Shown: positions 39,598-47,140 of the stretch, in pieces | How positions within the stretch are numbered: the stretch's first letter is position 1 | Layout of the letters: every line of letters begins with the position of its first letter | NCBI GenBank assembly: GCA_017308135.1 | Contig: JAFKFM010000009.1 | Coordinates: forward strand, 662,934 to 726,933 | Reading direction: 5' to 3' | Length of the DNA stretch: 64,000 nt | Origin: Alphaproteobacteria bacterium | Lineage (GTDB): Bacteria > Pseudomonadota > Alphaproteobacteria > CACIAM-22H2 | The notes under the pieces: model-generated | Told to the model about the DNA's origin: nothing | The model's input: only the letters and a program-made list of their open reading frames with translations | Database searches by the model: none | Program-made: the position numbers and the translations under genes

Positions 39598-39625
39598 GCC
39601 ATTCGGATGGAGGAATCCAAGGAGA
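39598..39625 (+). repeat. Third, orphan copy of the leader/Shine-Dalgarno repeat
   Basis: The segment GCCATTCGGATGGAGGAAT and the bases after it match the leader of paralogue A (38110-38137) at about 22 of 28 positions, and partly match the leader of B. It carries a GGAGG and is followed by AAGGAG-ATG. No gene of the A/B family follows; the frame runs antisense into the minus-strand gene ending at 39633. Read as a remnant of a third unit. Confidence 0.5.
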
Positions 39626-39632
39626 TGTGCGC

Positions 39633-40835
39633 TCATCGCACGCCCCGCCATTCGGGGGCGGCGGCGAGCGAGGCGAAAATCTCGCCCGGCATGAATTGCG
39701 CGGCGGCTTTGGCGAAAGCCGCCTTCGCGTCGGCCGCGTCCTTCGCGCCCATCGCCAGCGCGATCGCGTGCGGGGCGGCGGGGCCCAGATCGGCGAGGAT
39801 CGCGTAAGCCCGCCCGATGGCGCCGATCCCCGGCCGCTTGCCGTCGCTGCGCAAGGCTTCGTCGGCCGCATCCATCGCGAAGCGGCGCCCCACCTCCTCC
39901 GCCCCGTGCCGGTCGATGGCGCGCGCCAAGGCGGCACGCGATTGCGGCCCCCATTTGCCGTCGACTTCCAACGGCGGCGGTGCGACCACGCTGTCGGCCA
40001 TGCGGTTAAGCCGGAGCAGCAGGCGTTGCAAACGGCGCACGGCGCCGGGCAAGCGATCCTCGCGCACCGCGCGCGCGAAGGCGCGGCGCAGCAAGCGCGG
40101 CATCTCGGCCGTGGGATCGCCGGGCCCGCCGCCGATCCCCAGCCGTTTGGCGACACGCGCGAAGGCGCGGTCGATTCGCAGATCGCGCGATTCCCGCGCG
40201 CGGGGGAATTCGCGGCCCCAGCGCGTGGCGGCGCGAAACGCCCGGAAGCCCGCGAGATCGAGCGGATCGTTCGGCGCCACCGGCGGCTCGGGCGGCGCGC
40301 CGGGGAATTCGAACGCGACCGCTTCCCCGCGCAAGTAAGCTTGCAGCTTGCGGATACTGCCCGTGCCGAATTGATGCAGATGACAGGCGAGTTCGATCTG
40401 CCCGCGAAGCCCGGCGAGGAAATCGCGCGCCCCCGCCCCCGAATCGCGCGCCACGCGCCGCACGGCGGCGCGCAGCTCGGCGAATTTCGCGGCCTCCGCC
40501 TCGGTCAACGCCGCCTTGCCCGCATCGGTTGCGAGGATCGAATTGCCCAGCGCCACCGCACGCGCGCGCTCGGCACTCGTCAAATCGCGCGTGCGCGCCG
40601 ACAGCAACGCCGCGTCGTCGGCCCCCGGCAGCTTCTCGGCCACCGCGATCGCCGCGAAACGCCGTGCCAATTCGGCGCGTTGCGAGAGATCCATCTGGAA
40701 ACGTCCGGCCGACAAGCCGCTGGCGGCGTTGTCGACCGCGACGACGCGGCCTTCGGGCCCGCCTTCCGCGTCGCCCAGCACTTCGGCGAGCACGGCGTCG
40801 AAATCGGGATCGAGCAGATAACGATCTTCGGTCAT
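39633..40835 (-). CDS. Lysozyme-like/peptidoglycan-binding-repeat protein (paralogue 2)
   Basis: The 400-residue protein starts MTEDRYLLDPDFDAVLAEVL. Glu24 (DAEGG) is followed exactly 15 residues later by SGLSAGRFQMDL (39-50), the same spacing as in paralogue 1. RGQIELACHLHQFG (about 140) matches the second shared motif. The C-terminal part has LQRLLLRLNR and VDGKWGPQSRAALARAIDRHGAEEV, matching paralogue 1's repeat and the DGxxGPxT pattern of peptidoglycan-binding modules. No signal peptide. I chose the ATG after the stop of paralogue 3, 14 bases away on the same strand; the two are probably one operon. Family name unknown; muramidase-like activity is inferred from pattern only. Confidence 0.55.
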   Translation of the reverse strand: MTEDRYLLDPDFDAVLAEVLGDAEGGPEGRVVAVDNAASGLSAGRFQMDLSQRAELARRFAAIAVAEKLPGADDAALLSARTRDLTSAERARAVALGNSILATDAGKAALTEAEAAKFAELRAAVRRVARDSGAGARDFLAGLRGQIELACHLHQFGTGSIRKLQAYLRGEAVAFEFPGAPPEPPVAPNDPLDLAGFRAFRAATRWGREFPRARESRDLRIDRAFARVAKRLGIGGGPGDPTAEMPRLLRRAFARAVREDRLPGAVRRLQRLLLRLNRMADSVVAPPPLEVDGKWGPQSRAALARAIDRHGAEEVGRRFAMDAADEALRSDGKRPGIGAIGRAYAILADLGPAAPHAIALAMGAKDAADAKAAFAKAAAQFMPGEIFASLAAAPEWRGVR

Positions 40836-40849
40836 GTTCGATCCCGCCC

Positions 40850-41554
40850 TTACGCCGACAGACGCGCGGTTTCGTGCGGCGCGAAATCCCACGCGATGGC
40901 GTCCAAGGCCGCGTCGCGCGCGGCCCAGCCTTCGGCGAGCGGCCAGACCGGCGAATGCCGGCGCGCGAGGGCGCGCAACGCCGCAAGATCGAAGCGCGCC
41001 GCATCCGGAACGACCCCGCGCGCCAATACCGCGGCCAACTCGCTATGCGCGTGGCGGGGCAACGCATGGAAATGCGCGGCGAGTTCGAGTTGACCGCCGA
41101 GTGACCCGATCGCGCGCCAGCTCCACGGGGCGGCTTGCGCGAGCATGAGCCGCACGCGCGCCCCGATCGCGACGAGGCGCCGCCGCTCGGCCTTGGCCAA
41201 GGCGCGCTTGCCCGCCGCCGTTTCCAGCGTGGCGCGCGCGAGCAGCAAGGCGCGCACGCTTGCCGCTTCGTCGTCGCGAAGATCGTCGCGGCCGAACACG
41301 GAATCGAGATCGGGGATCAGCACCCGCCCGTCGCCCAGCGGAATTTCCCCCACGCGCGCGGCGCGCGCCGCATCGGCCAACGCGCAGCGCAGCTTGGGTT
41401 CTTGCGCGGGAATCAGCCGCAGCCGCCCCAGCGCCAATGCCCCGACGGTGGCGATCGCGGCATCGCCCGGCCGCCCTCCCGTCGCGGCGGACAAGGCGTG
41501 CGGTAAGGCTTTGGTCAGGCGCGGATGCGGTTCGGGCGGTTGCGGCGCGGACAT
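40850..41554 (-). CDS. Degenerate paralogue 3 of the lysozyme-like family
   Basis: The 234-residue protein aligns with the N-terminal two thirds of paralogue 2: GALALGRLRLIPAQ with SGLSAGRFQMDLSQ, LLLARATLETAAGKRALAKAE with LLSARTRDLTSAERAR..., and LGGQLELAAHFHALP with LRGQIELACHLHQFG. The candidate glutamate is threonine (AATGG), Gln-Met-Asp is Arg-Leu-Ile, and the C-terminal binding repeats are absent. It therefore looks like a scaffold without the active-site pattern. GAGGGG precedes the ATG. It is the upstream partner of paralogue 2 and might regulate or pair with it. Confidence 0.5.
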   Translation of the reverse strand: MSAPQPPEPHPRLTKALPHALSAATGGRPGDAAIATVGALALGRLRLIPAQEPKLRCALADAARAARVGEIPLGDGRVLIPDLDSVFGRDDLRDDEAASVRALLLARATLETAAGKRALAKAERRRLVAIGARVRLMLAQAAPWSWRAIGSLGGQLELAAHFHALPRHAHSELAAVLARGVVPDAARFDLAALRALARRHSPVWPLAEGWAARDAALDAIAWDFAPHETARLSA

Positions 41555-41871
41555 GAAGGACCCCTCGATGGCGGAACGGCGTTGCGGTTCCGGCCGCCGG
41601 GCGAGCCCCGTAATTCACGAATATCCGCTACCGCTCCTTCGTCGCATCGCCGCAAAAGTACCTATAATGTTCTAATGCGGGGTCGCGAAAGGTCCAGCCC
41701 GGCAATTCGGCTCGATTCGCCGGTATTTGACGCTTCGCGAGGGTGCTGCGCATTCGAAACGGCAACGGCAAGACGGGAAACCCTGGCTCGCCGGAGGCCG
41801 ATAGAATGAATATAGAACATCTACTTTTAGGCGCAAGAAAAATTTCGGCACGCGATTCTAGGCGGCGAACG
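41555..41871. other. Non-coding gap upstream of the paralogue 3 gene
   Basis: More than 300 bases without a supported gene. It should carry the promoter of the 41554-39633 unit, but no good minus-strand pair is visible. An exact TATAAT occurs on the plus strand at 41663-41668 without a matching -35. The stretch is AT-richer near 41800-41870. A short plus-strand frame starting at 41807 runs into the terminator at 41872 and is not believed. Confidence 0.5.
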
Positions 41872-41899
41872 AAAAAGGGCCCGCTGGCGCGGGCCCTTT
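41872..41899 (-). terminator. Intrinsic terminator after the DUF1150/Hsp20 unit
   Basis: Perfect 11-bp stem (AAAGGGCCCGC with GCGGGCCCTTT), loop of 4 bases, followed on the minus strand by TTTTTCG. It lies 25 bases downstream of the DUF1150 stop. Confidence 0.88.
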
Positions 41900-41924
41900 G
41901 TGAATTCGTCGACGGCGCGTTCGA

Positions 41925-42152
41925 TCAATGCGCGTCGAGCGGCTCCAGCCCGTGCTGGCGGATCGCCGCGAAGGCGAGATCGCGCGTGGGCGCGGCACCG
42001 ATGCGTTCGCCCCCGGCGGCGTGGATCGCATAGATCGACGCCGGGCCTTGCTCGCCCGCCTCTTCCGTGCGCCGGACATAGGCGATGCCTTGCTGGCCGA
42101 GGGCGGCGAACGCCTCGGGCGACAAGGCGCGCAACGTGGAAAGATCGCTCAT
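41925..42152 (-). CDS. DUF1150 family protein
   Basis: The 75-residue protein starts MSDLSTLRALSPEAFAALG and contains GIAYVRR and AIHAAGGERIGAAPTRDLAFAAIRQHGLEP, the DUF1150 pattern confined mainly to alphaproteobacteria. It starts three bases after the Hsp20 stop, the usual arrangement, so a part in the small heat-shock response is likely. No biochemical function is known. Confidence 0.88.
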   Translation of the reverse strand: MSDLSTLRALSPEAFAALGQQGIAYVRRTEEAGEQGPASIYAIHAAGGERIGAAPTRDLAFAAIRQHGLEPLDAH

Positions 42153-42155
42153 ACT

Positions 42156-42617
42156 TCAGCCCTCCTTACCGGAAACGTCGATCGTGGGGCGGCGCGCGGC
42201 ATTGGCCGCCCCGCTTTTGATTTCGATGCGCCGCGCCTTGGCTTCCGGCTGCGGGCGCGCGAGATCGATATGCAGCAAGCCATTGTCGAGCGAGGAGCCG
42301 AGCACTTCGATTCCGTCGGCGAGCACGAAGCTGCGCTGGAATTGCCGTGCCGCGATGCCGCGATGGATGAAGGCGCGGTTGCCGTCGTCGACCTGCTTGC
42401 CGCGCACGACGAGCTGATTGCCTTCGAGCGACAGCACGAGATCGTCGGTGGTGAACCCGGCGACGGCCAGCGTGATGCGCAGGCCGTTCTCGCCGATCTG
42501 TTCGATATTGTAGGGCGGGTAACCGTCGCCGCCATGCTTGGCGATGCGGTCGAGCGTGCGCTCGAACTCGTCGAAGCCGAGCAGCAGCGGATTATTGAAC
42601 ATCGACAGGCGCGACAT
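42156..42617 (-). CDS. Small heat-shock protein, Hsp20/IbpA family
   Basis: The 153-residue holdase has a short N-terminal arm (MSRLSMFNNPLLLGFDEFER), an alpha-crystallin domain (about 35-125) and a C-terminal tail. The latter includes the conserved GNQLVVRGKQ strand, the GIAARQFQRSFVLADGIEV segment and LDNGLLHIDLARPQPE. It prevents aggregation of denatured proteins with DnaK/ClpB help. I use the MSRLSMF start; the longer frame adds residues that look like leader. It is followed directly by DUF1150 and the terminator at 41872. No ROSE-type thermometer could be established by eye. Confidence 0.92.
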   Translation of the reverse strand: MSRLSMFNNPLLLGFDEFERTLDRIAKHGGDGYPPYNIEQIGENGLRITLAVAGFTTDDLVLSLEGNQLVVRGKQVDDGNRAFIHRGIAARQFQRSFVLADGIEVLGSSLDNGLLHIDLARPQPEAKARRIEIKSGAANAARRPTIDVSGKEG

Positions 42618-42755
42618 AACGCAGGCACTTTCCGGAGCGCCCCCGAAACTGGGCGGCACCCCCTATACGGCCGCATTCGCGGCCCGTTGCGGGGCGACGG
42701 ATCCCCCGAAAGGCGACCCATCCTTCGGAAAATATGGCGGTCCCGGCGGGGGGTA

Positions 42756-43163
42756 TCAAGCCCCCCGCTTGCGCGGCGGAATTCCGATTATGGCGGGCTT
42801 TCCGGCGGGTTTGACGGGGGGCACGCCGGCGGCCGCGTTCAGCACCTGCATCGCCACGCGGGCGTTGCGCACATTGCGGGCGTCGCGGATCAAGGCCGCG
42901 CGCGCGGGGTCCATTTTACCCGTGGCGCGCAGGCGGCGGATTTCCTCGGCCGCGCTCAACGCGGGTTCCACGGGGGCACCACCGGCCATGGCTTCGAGCT
43001 GACGCGCCGCCCCTTCGAGATTGGCGACCATGGTCGACAATTCCTCGCGGTGGTGCTTGGTCAGATCCTTGCGCGCCAGCGTGTGGCGAAATCCCGCCGC
43101 GCGGTCGCGAAAGCGCTTGGCTTTGGCCAGATATTGTTCGGATTTGGAATCTTGCTTCGGCAT
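42756..43163 (-). CDS. Hypothetical helical protein
   Basis: Not recognised. The 135-residue product starts MPKQDSKSEQYLAKAKRFRDRA, then a heptad-rich segment DLTKHHREELSTMVANLEGAARQLEAMAG (about 30-65) suggests a coiled coil. It ends in PPVKPAGKPAIIGIPPRKRGA, a basic proline tail. No signal peptide or membrane helix. No strong Shine-Dalgarno is visible, which lowers confidence in the start. Its neighbours are stress genes (Hsp20, Spy-like), but nothing ties it to them. Confidence 0.55.
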   Translation of the reverse strand: MPKQDSKSEQYLAKAKRFRDRAAGFRHTLARKDLTKHHREELSTMVANLEGAARQLEAMAGGAPVEPALSAAEEIRRLRATGKMDPARAALIRDARNVRNARVAMQVLNAAAGVPPVKPAGKPAIIGIPPRKRGA

Positions 43164-43282
43164 ACGCTTCGATTCGTTCGCGGACGCGAAAAGTATACGC
43201 CGGATAATTCCCCCGTTGCGAGCGCGGTAAAAATTCGGGCGGGACCCCGGAAGATCCCGCCCGTCCTCCCGATCGATCGGCT

Positions 43283-43753
43283 TTAGTGGTGACGGCGCAT
43301 CATCCGGCGCGGCGACAGCGCTTCGGCCAGCGCCGATTTCTGCGCGTCGTCGAGCACGGCCTGGAAGCGTTCGACCGCCGGGCGCAGCACGGCGAGCGAC
43401 GATGCCATAGCTTGCGCGAACGTTTCGCGCCGCGCCAGTTGCGCCGCCGCATCGTTGCGCGCGGCCTGTGCGGGCGGATTGTCGCACAAGCGCTTCATCG
43501 GCTCGCTCGCGGCACGGCTGTCGCGCGCGAAACTTTCCCACGCCGAACGTTGTGCGGTGGTCGGCTTCACTTTCGCTTCGACATAGGCAAGGCGCGAGGC
43601 GATGCGCGCGTCGGCATCGGCGCACATACGTTCGAACCCGCGCTGCGCGCGGTCGGGCGGCGGACCGCCGGCGGGCGGTGCCGGCGGTTGCTGGGCGAAA
43701 GCCGGCAGCGCCAAGGCGAGGCCGGCGAGAGCGAGGAGGATGGGCTTCTTCAT
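43283..43753 (-). CDS. Periplasmic Spy/CpxP-like LTxxQ-type protein
   Basis: The 156-residue protein has a signal peptide (MKKPILLALAGLALALPAFAQ), a proline-rich linker and a helical domain. It contains AYVEAKVKPTTAQRSAWESFARD and RFQAVLDDAQKSALAEALSPRRMMRRHH. The two cysteines (MCADAD, LCDNPP) may pair. GGAGA lies 7 bases before the ATG. It is divergent from an OmpR-type response regulator; Cpx-like boxes lie between them, so induction by envelope stress through that system is likely. A methionine/histidine-rich end could bind metal. Confidence 0.75.
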   Translation of the reverse strand: MKKPILLALAGLALALPAFAQQPPAPPAGGPPPDRAQRGFERMCADADARIASRLAYVEAKVKPTTAQRSAWESFARDSRAASEPMKRLCDNPPAQAARNDAAAQLARRETFAQAMASSLAVLRPAVERFQAVLDDAQKSALAEALSPRRMMRRHH

Positions 43754-43854
43754 CGTGCGTCTCCGTTGTGGATTGCGAACGACGCCGTTATCGGCTTGGA
43801 TTGAGGCCCCGCGATGACCGGCGGATTTCTTCGCATGACCGCAGCCCCCGTATA

Positions 43855-43900
43855 TGTAACGTCGCATAACCATGTATCCGTGTTTGTAACGCCGGGTTAC
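43855..43900. promoter_or_regulatory. Two Cpx-like boxes between spy-like and response-regulator genes
   Basis: Two related 16-base sites, TGTAACGTCGCATAAC and TGTAACGCCGGGTTAC, stand 30 bases apart, three helical turns. The first reads GTAAC-N5-ATAAC, the direct-repeat layout of CpxR/OmpR-type sites. The second is GTAAC-N5-GTTAC. They lie 42-87 bases before the regulator ATG and about 100-150 before the Spy-like ATG, so one bound regulator could act both ways. Confidence 0.6.
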
Positions 43901-43941
43901 GACCCGTCGGCGAAGCTGCGGCGCGGCGATATGATCGTCAC

Positions 43942-44661
43942 ATGACGCAACGCACGCCGCATATCCTCGTCGTCGACGACGATCGCGAAATCCGCCGACT
44001 CGTCTCGCGCTTCCTCACCGAGAACGGCTTCCGCACGACCGAAGCGAAGGACGTGCGCGAGGCCGAGACCGCGTTGGGTGCCGGAAAATTCGAACTCGTC
44101 GTTCTCGACTTGATGATGCCGGGCGAAGACGGCTTGTCCTTCGCGCGGCGCTTGCGCGCGCAAGACCGTATCCCGATCGTGATGCTGACCGCGCGCGGCG
44201 AGGAAACCGACCGCATCGTGGGCCTGGAGATCGGCGCCGACGATTATCTGCCCAAGCCCTTCAATCCGCGCGAGCTGCTGGCGCGCGTGCGCGCGGTCTT
44301 GCGCCGCGCGGGCGAACGCCAGGAGCCGGACGTCAAAGCGCGCATCTTCCAATTCGCGGGCTGGACGCTCGACGCCGCGCGGCGCGAACTTCGCCGGCCC
44401 GACAGCGCGCTGGTGCCCACGACCGACGCCGAGATCGATCTGCTGATCGCTTTCGTAGAACGTCCGCAACGCACGCTGTCGCGCGAACAATTGCTCGATC
44501 TCGCGCGCGGCCGTCAGGCGCAATTGTTCGACCGTTCGATCGACGTGGCGGTGATGCGCCTGCGCCGCAAGATCGAACCCGATCCCGCGAAGCCCGAGAT
44601 CATCCGCACCGTGCGCAACGGTGGCTACTTGTTCGCCGCCGACGTCGAGACACGGGCGTGA
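43942..44661 (+). CDS. OmpR-family response regulator
   Basis: The 239-residue protein has a receiver domain (about 8-120). The phospho-acceptor is Asp56 in VVLDLMMPGEDG, the acidic pair is VDDD (11-14), the switch is MLTARG and the lysine is in DDYLPKPFNPREL. A winged-helix DNA-binding domain (about 140-235: QRTLSREQLLDLARG, DRSIDVAVMRLRRKIE, IRTVRNGGYLF) follows. It is coupled to the histidine kinase gene by a GTGA overlap. The best target candidates are itself and the divergent Spy-like gene. Confidence 0.95.
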   Translation: MTQRTPHILVVDDDREIRRLVSRFLTENGFRTTEAKDVREAETALGAGKFELVVLDLMMPGEDGLSFARRLRAQDRIPIVMLTARGEETDRIVGLEIGADDYLPKPFNPRELLARVRAVLRRAGERQEPDVKARIFQFAGWTLDAARRELRRPDSALVPTTDAEIDLLIAFVERPQRTLSREQLLDLARGRQAQLFDRSIDVAVMRLRRKIEPDPAKPEIIRTVRNGGYLFAADVETRA

Positions 44662-46067
44662 AGGGCCTGTTCGACGGGATCGCGGGGCGCATCGCGCTGG
44701 TCGCGATCGTCGGTCTCGTCGCGGCACAGCTCGTTTCCGTCGGTCTGGCGCTGCTGCTGCGCCCGACCGAGTTCCGGCTTTACGCGGCACCTTGGCTGGC
44801 CGAGGCCGCCGTCGGTATCGCGCGCGACACCTTCGCGCGCGCGCCGGGCGCGCGCGCCGCCTATCTCGAAAAACGCGCGGAAACCGAGCATCTCGACCTC
44901 GAATGGTCGCAAACGCTGGAAGTGCCGCCCGATCCGCGGCCCGCGCGCGGGCGCGCCGCGCGCCTGGAACGCATCATCGCCGAGGCGCTGGGGCCGGGCT
45001 TCGGCGTTTCCAGCGAGCTCGCGATCGGCGGTTTCGGCCTGCCCCGCCCGCCGGGACGTTTCGAACGCCACACGCAGGTATTGCGCGTGCCCGCCGACGA
45101 ATCCGCCTGGAGCGAAGCGCAGACCATTCCCGGCATTTTCCGCATCGTCATTCGGGGGCCCGACGGCACGTTCCTGACGCTGCACCCGATCGCACCCGGC
45201 CTCAATTGGGGCTGGATCGTTCTGGGTGCGTGGCTCGCGGGCATCGCCGTCGCCGCCGGGGCGGCCGCGTTGTGGGCCGCGCGCCGCGTCGCGGGGCCGC
45301 TCGTCTCCGTCTCGATCGCCGCACAGCGCGCGGGGGCAGGCCTCGCCGCCGAGTTGCCGCGTCTGTCGGGGGCGCCGCGCGAAGTGCGCCGCATCGGCGA
45401 ATCGCTCGCGCGCATGCGCGCCCAGCTCGTGCGCCATGTCGAAGATCGCACGCGCATGCTGGCCGCCGTCAGCCACGATCTGCGCACGCCGTTGACGCGC
45501 CTGCGCCTGCGCGCGGAATCGATCGACGATCCCGAGGAACGCGCGAAGGCGCAGAACGACATCGTCGAGATGGAGAAGATGATCGCCGAAACGCTCGCCT
45601 TCGCGCGCGCCGACGCGATGGAATCCTCGCCCGAGCGTTTCGACTTCGCCGCGTTGCTGCAAACTTTGGTCGACGAGCGCGAGGATTTGGGCCGCGAGAT
45701 TTCCTATAAGGGCCCGCAAAGCCTGATCGTCGAGGGCCGCGCGGGTGCCCTCAAACGCGCGCTCGCCAATCTGATCGACAACGCGCTGATCTATGGCGAG
45801 CGCGCCGAAGTCACGCTCGCCGAATATCCCGACCGGATCGAAGCGGCGATCGTCGACGAAGGGCCGGGTATTCCGCCCGACGAACTCGAACATGTGTTCC
45901 GGCCGTTCTACAGGCTCGAAATCTCGCGTTCGCGTGAGACCGGCGGCTCGGGGCTGGGCCTGGCCGTGGCGCGCGATATCGCGGTCGCCCATGGCGGCGA
46001 GGTGCGACTGGAAAACCGCGCGACACGGGGTTTGCGCGCGACACTGGTGCTGCCGCGCGTCGGCTGA
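44658..46067 (+). CDS. Sensor histidine kinase (EnvZ/CpxA type)
   Basis: The 469-residue inner-membrane kinase has two membrane segments (about 12-34 and 185-207) around a 150-residue periplasmic sensor, then a HAMP-like linker (about 208-260). The phospho-acceptor is His273 in SHDLRTPLTRLRLR. The ATPase domain has ANLIDNALIYG (N box), DEGPGIPPDE (G1) and GGSGLGLAVARDIAVAHGG (G2). It begins at GTG overlapping the regulator stop. The sensed signal is unknown; the Spy-like neighbour and DsbB downstream suggest envelope folding stress. Confidence 0.94.
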   Translation: MKGLFDGIAGRIALVAIVGLVAAQLVSVGLALLLRPTEFRLYAAPWLAEAAVGIARDTFARAPGARAAYLEKRAETEHLDLEWSQTLEVPPDPRPARGRAARLERIIAEALGPGFGVSSELAIGGFGLPRPPGRFERHTQVLRVPADESAWSEAQTIPGIFRIVIRGPDGTFLTLHPIAPGLNWGWIVLGAWLAGIAVAAGAAALWAARRVAGPLVSVSIAAQRAGAGLAAELPRLSGAPREVRRIGESLARMRAQLVRHVEDRTRMLAAVSHDLRTPLTRLRLRAESIDDPEERAKAQNDIVEMEKMIAETLAFARADAMESSPERFDFAALLQTLVDEREDLGREISYKGPQSLIVEGRAGALKRALANLIDNALIYGERAEVTLAEYPDRIEAAIVDEGPGIPPDELEHVFRPFYRLEISRSRETGGSGLGLAVARDIAVAHGGEVRLENRATRGLRATLVLPRVG

Positions 46068-46085
46068 CGCTGTATACTGCGCGCC

Positions 46086-46589
46086 GTGATCGACGCTCTT
46101 CTCCGTTCCCGCCTTGCGGGCACCGCCATCGCCATCGCGGGGGTCGCCATTCTCGGCACCGCCCTCGCCTTCCAGCATGTCGGCGGGCTGGTCCCGTGCG
46201 ATCTTTGCTACATGCAGCGCTATCCCTTCTGGATCGCGATCCCCGCCGGCCTCGCCGCCGCCTATGCGCCGGCCGGCAAGCCGCGCGCGGCCCTGCTGGC
46301 GATCGCCGCCGCCGCATTGACCTATGGCGCGGGTGTGGCCGCGTTTCATACCGGCGTCGAACAAGGCTGGTGGGAAGGCCTCGCCTCGTGCAGTTCGCCG
46401 CGCGGGCTGTCGAATTCGCTGGAGGAATTGCGCGCGCGGCTTATGGCCGCACCCGTCGTGCGCTGCGACGAGCCGCAATGGTCGTTGTTCGGCGTGACGA
46501 TGGCCGGGTACAATTTTCTCCTGTCAGGGGCTCTCGCCGCTTTTGCGGGCGCGAGCGCTTGGTTTGCCCTTCGCGGAGATTCGAAATGA
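46086..46589 (+). CDS. dsbB: Disulfide bond formation protein B
   Basis: The 167-residue membrane protein re-oxidises a DsbA-type thiol oxidase and passes electrons to quinone. Four membrane segments are seen. Redox pairs are Cys38/Cys41 (VPCDLCYMQRYPFW) and Cys102/Cys127 (ASCSSP, VRCDEP), the DsbB arrangement. It starts at GTG 18 bases after the kinase stop, so it may belong to that operon, and overlaps the COQ7 gene as ATGA. Ubiquinone made with COQ7 is its electron acceptor, a neat functional pairing. Confidence 0.9.
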   Translation: MIDALLRSRLAGTAIAIAGVAILGTALAFQHVGGLVPCDLCYMQRYPFWIAIPAGLAAAYAPAGKPRAALLAIAAAALTYGAGVAAFHTGVEQGWWEGLASCSSPRGLSNSLEELRARLMAAPVVRCDEPQWSLFGVTMAGYNFLLSGALAAFAGASAWFALRGDSK

Positions 46590-47140
46590 CCGCATCGCAT
46601 CGTATGGGCCTGCCCGGCGAACCCGCCGGCGAAGCGCTGATCGACCGCGTCCTGCGCGTCGACCATGCCGGCGAATACGGCGCCGTGCGCATCTACGAAG
46701 GCCAGCTCGCCGTGTTGGGCAAGAACAGCGACGCCGCGAAGGCCGTGGCGCATATGGCCGAACAGGAACGCGCGCATCTGGCCGCGTTCGAAAAGCTGCT
46801 GCCCGAGCGCCGCGCGCGGCCGACCGTGTTGCAGCCGTTCTGGCATGTCGCGGGCTTCGCGCTGGGAGCCGCGACGGCCATGCTGGGCGAGAAGGCCGCG
46901 ATGGCCTGCACCGTCGCGGTCGAGGAAGTGATCGACGCGCATTATCGCGAGCAGATCGCCGCGTTGCCCGACGACGAAAGCGCGCTCAAAGAGACGCTCG
47001 AGAAATTCCGTCAGGAAGAGGTCGAGCACAAGAACGAAGCGCTCGATCGCGGCGCCGAACTCGCGCCGGGCTACGAACCGCTGGCTGCCGCGATCAAAGC
47101 GGGCTCGCGCCTCGCCATCTGGCTGTCGAGCCGGATTTAG
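46586..47140 (+). CDS. coq7: Demethoxyubiquinone hydroxylase (COQ7 family)
   Basis: The 184-residue di-iron enzyme hydroxylates 2-octaprenyl-3-methyl-6-methoxybenzoquinol in ubiquinone synthesis. Iron ligands lie in RVDHAGEYGAVRIYEGQ, MAEQERAHLAAFE, VEEVIDAHYREQ and FRQEEVEHKNEAL, matching the two ExxH-type repeats of ferritin-like helices. It overlaps dsbB by 4 bases and the next minus-strand gene by 4 bases at its end. Confidence 0.95.
   Translation: MTASHRMGLPGEPAGEALIDRVLRVDHAGEYGAVRIYEGQLAVLGKNSDAAKAVAHMAEQERAHLAAFEKLLPERRARPTVLQPFWHVAGFALGAATAMLGEKAAMACTVAVEEVIDAHYREQIAALPDDESALKETLEKFRQEEVEHKNEALDRGAELAPGYEPLAAAIKAGSRLAIWLSSRI

Noticed and set aside
39607..39807. Plus-strand frame after the third leader repeat
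   Set aside because: Runs antisense into the 39633-40835 gene, and the product is an Ala/Ser shadow sequence; only the leader itself is kept as a feature.
41663..41668. Exact TATAAT on the plus strand
   Set aside because: No -35 element and no plus-strand gene downstream.
41807..41900. Plus-strand start MNIEHLLLG
   Set aside because: Frame continues through the intrinsic terminator; no ribosome site.
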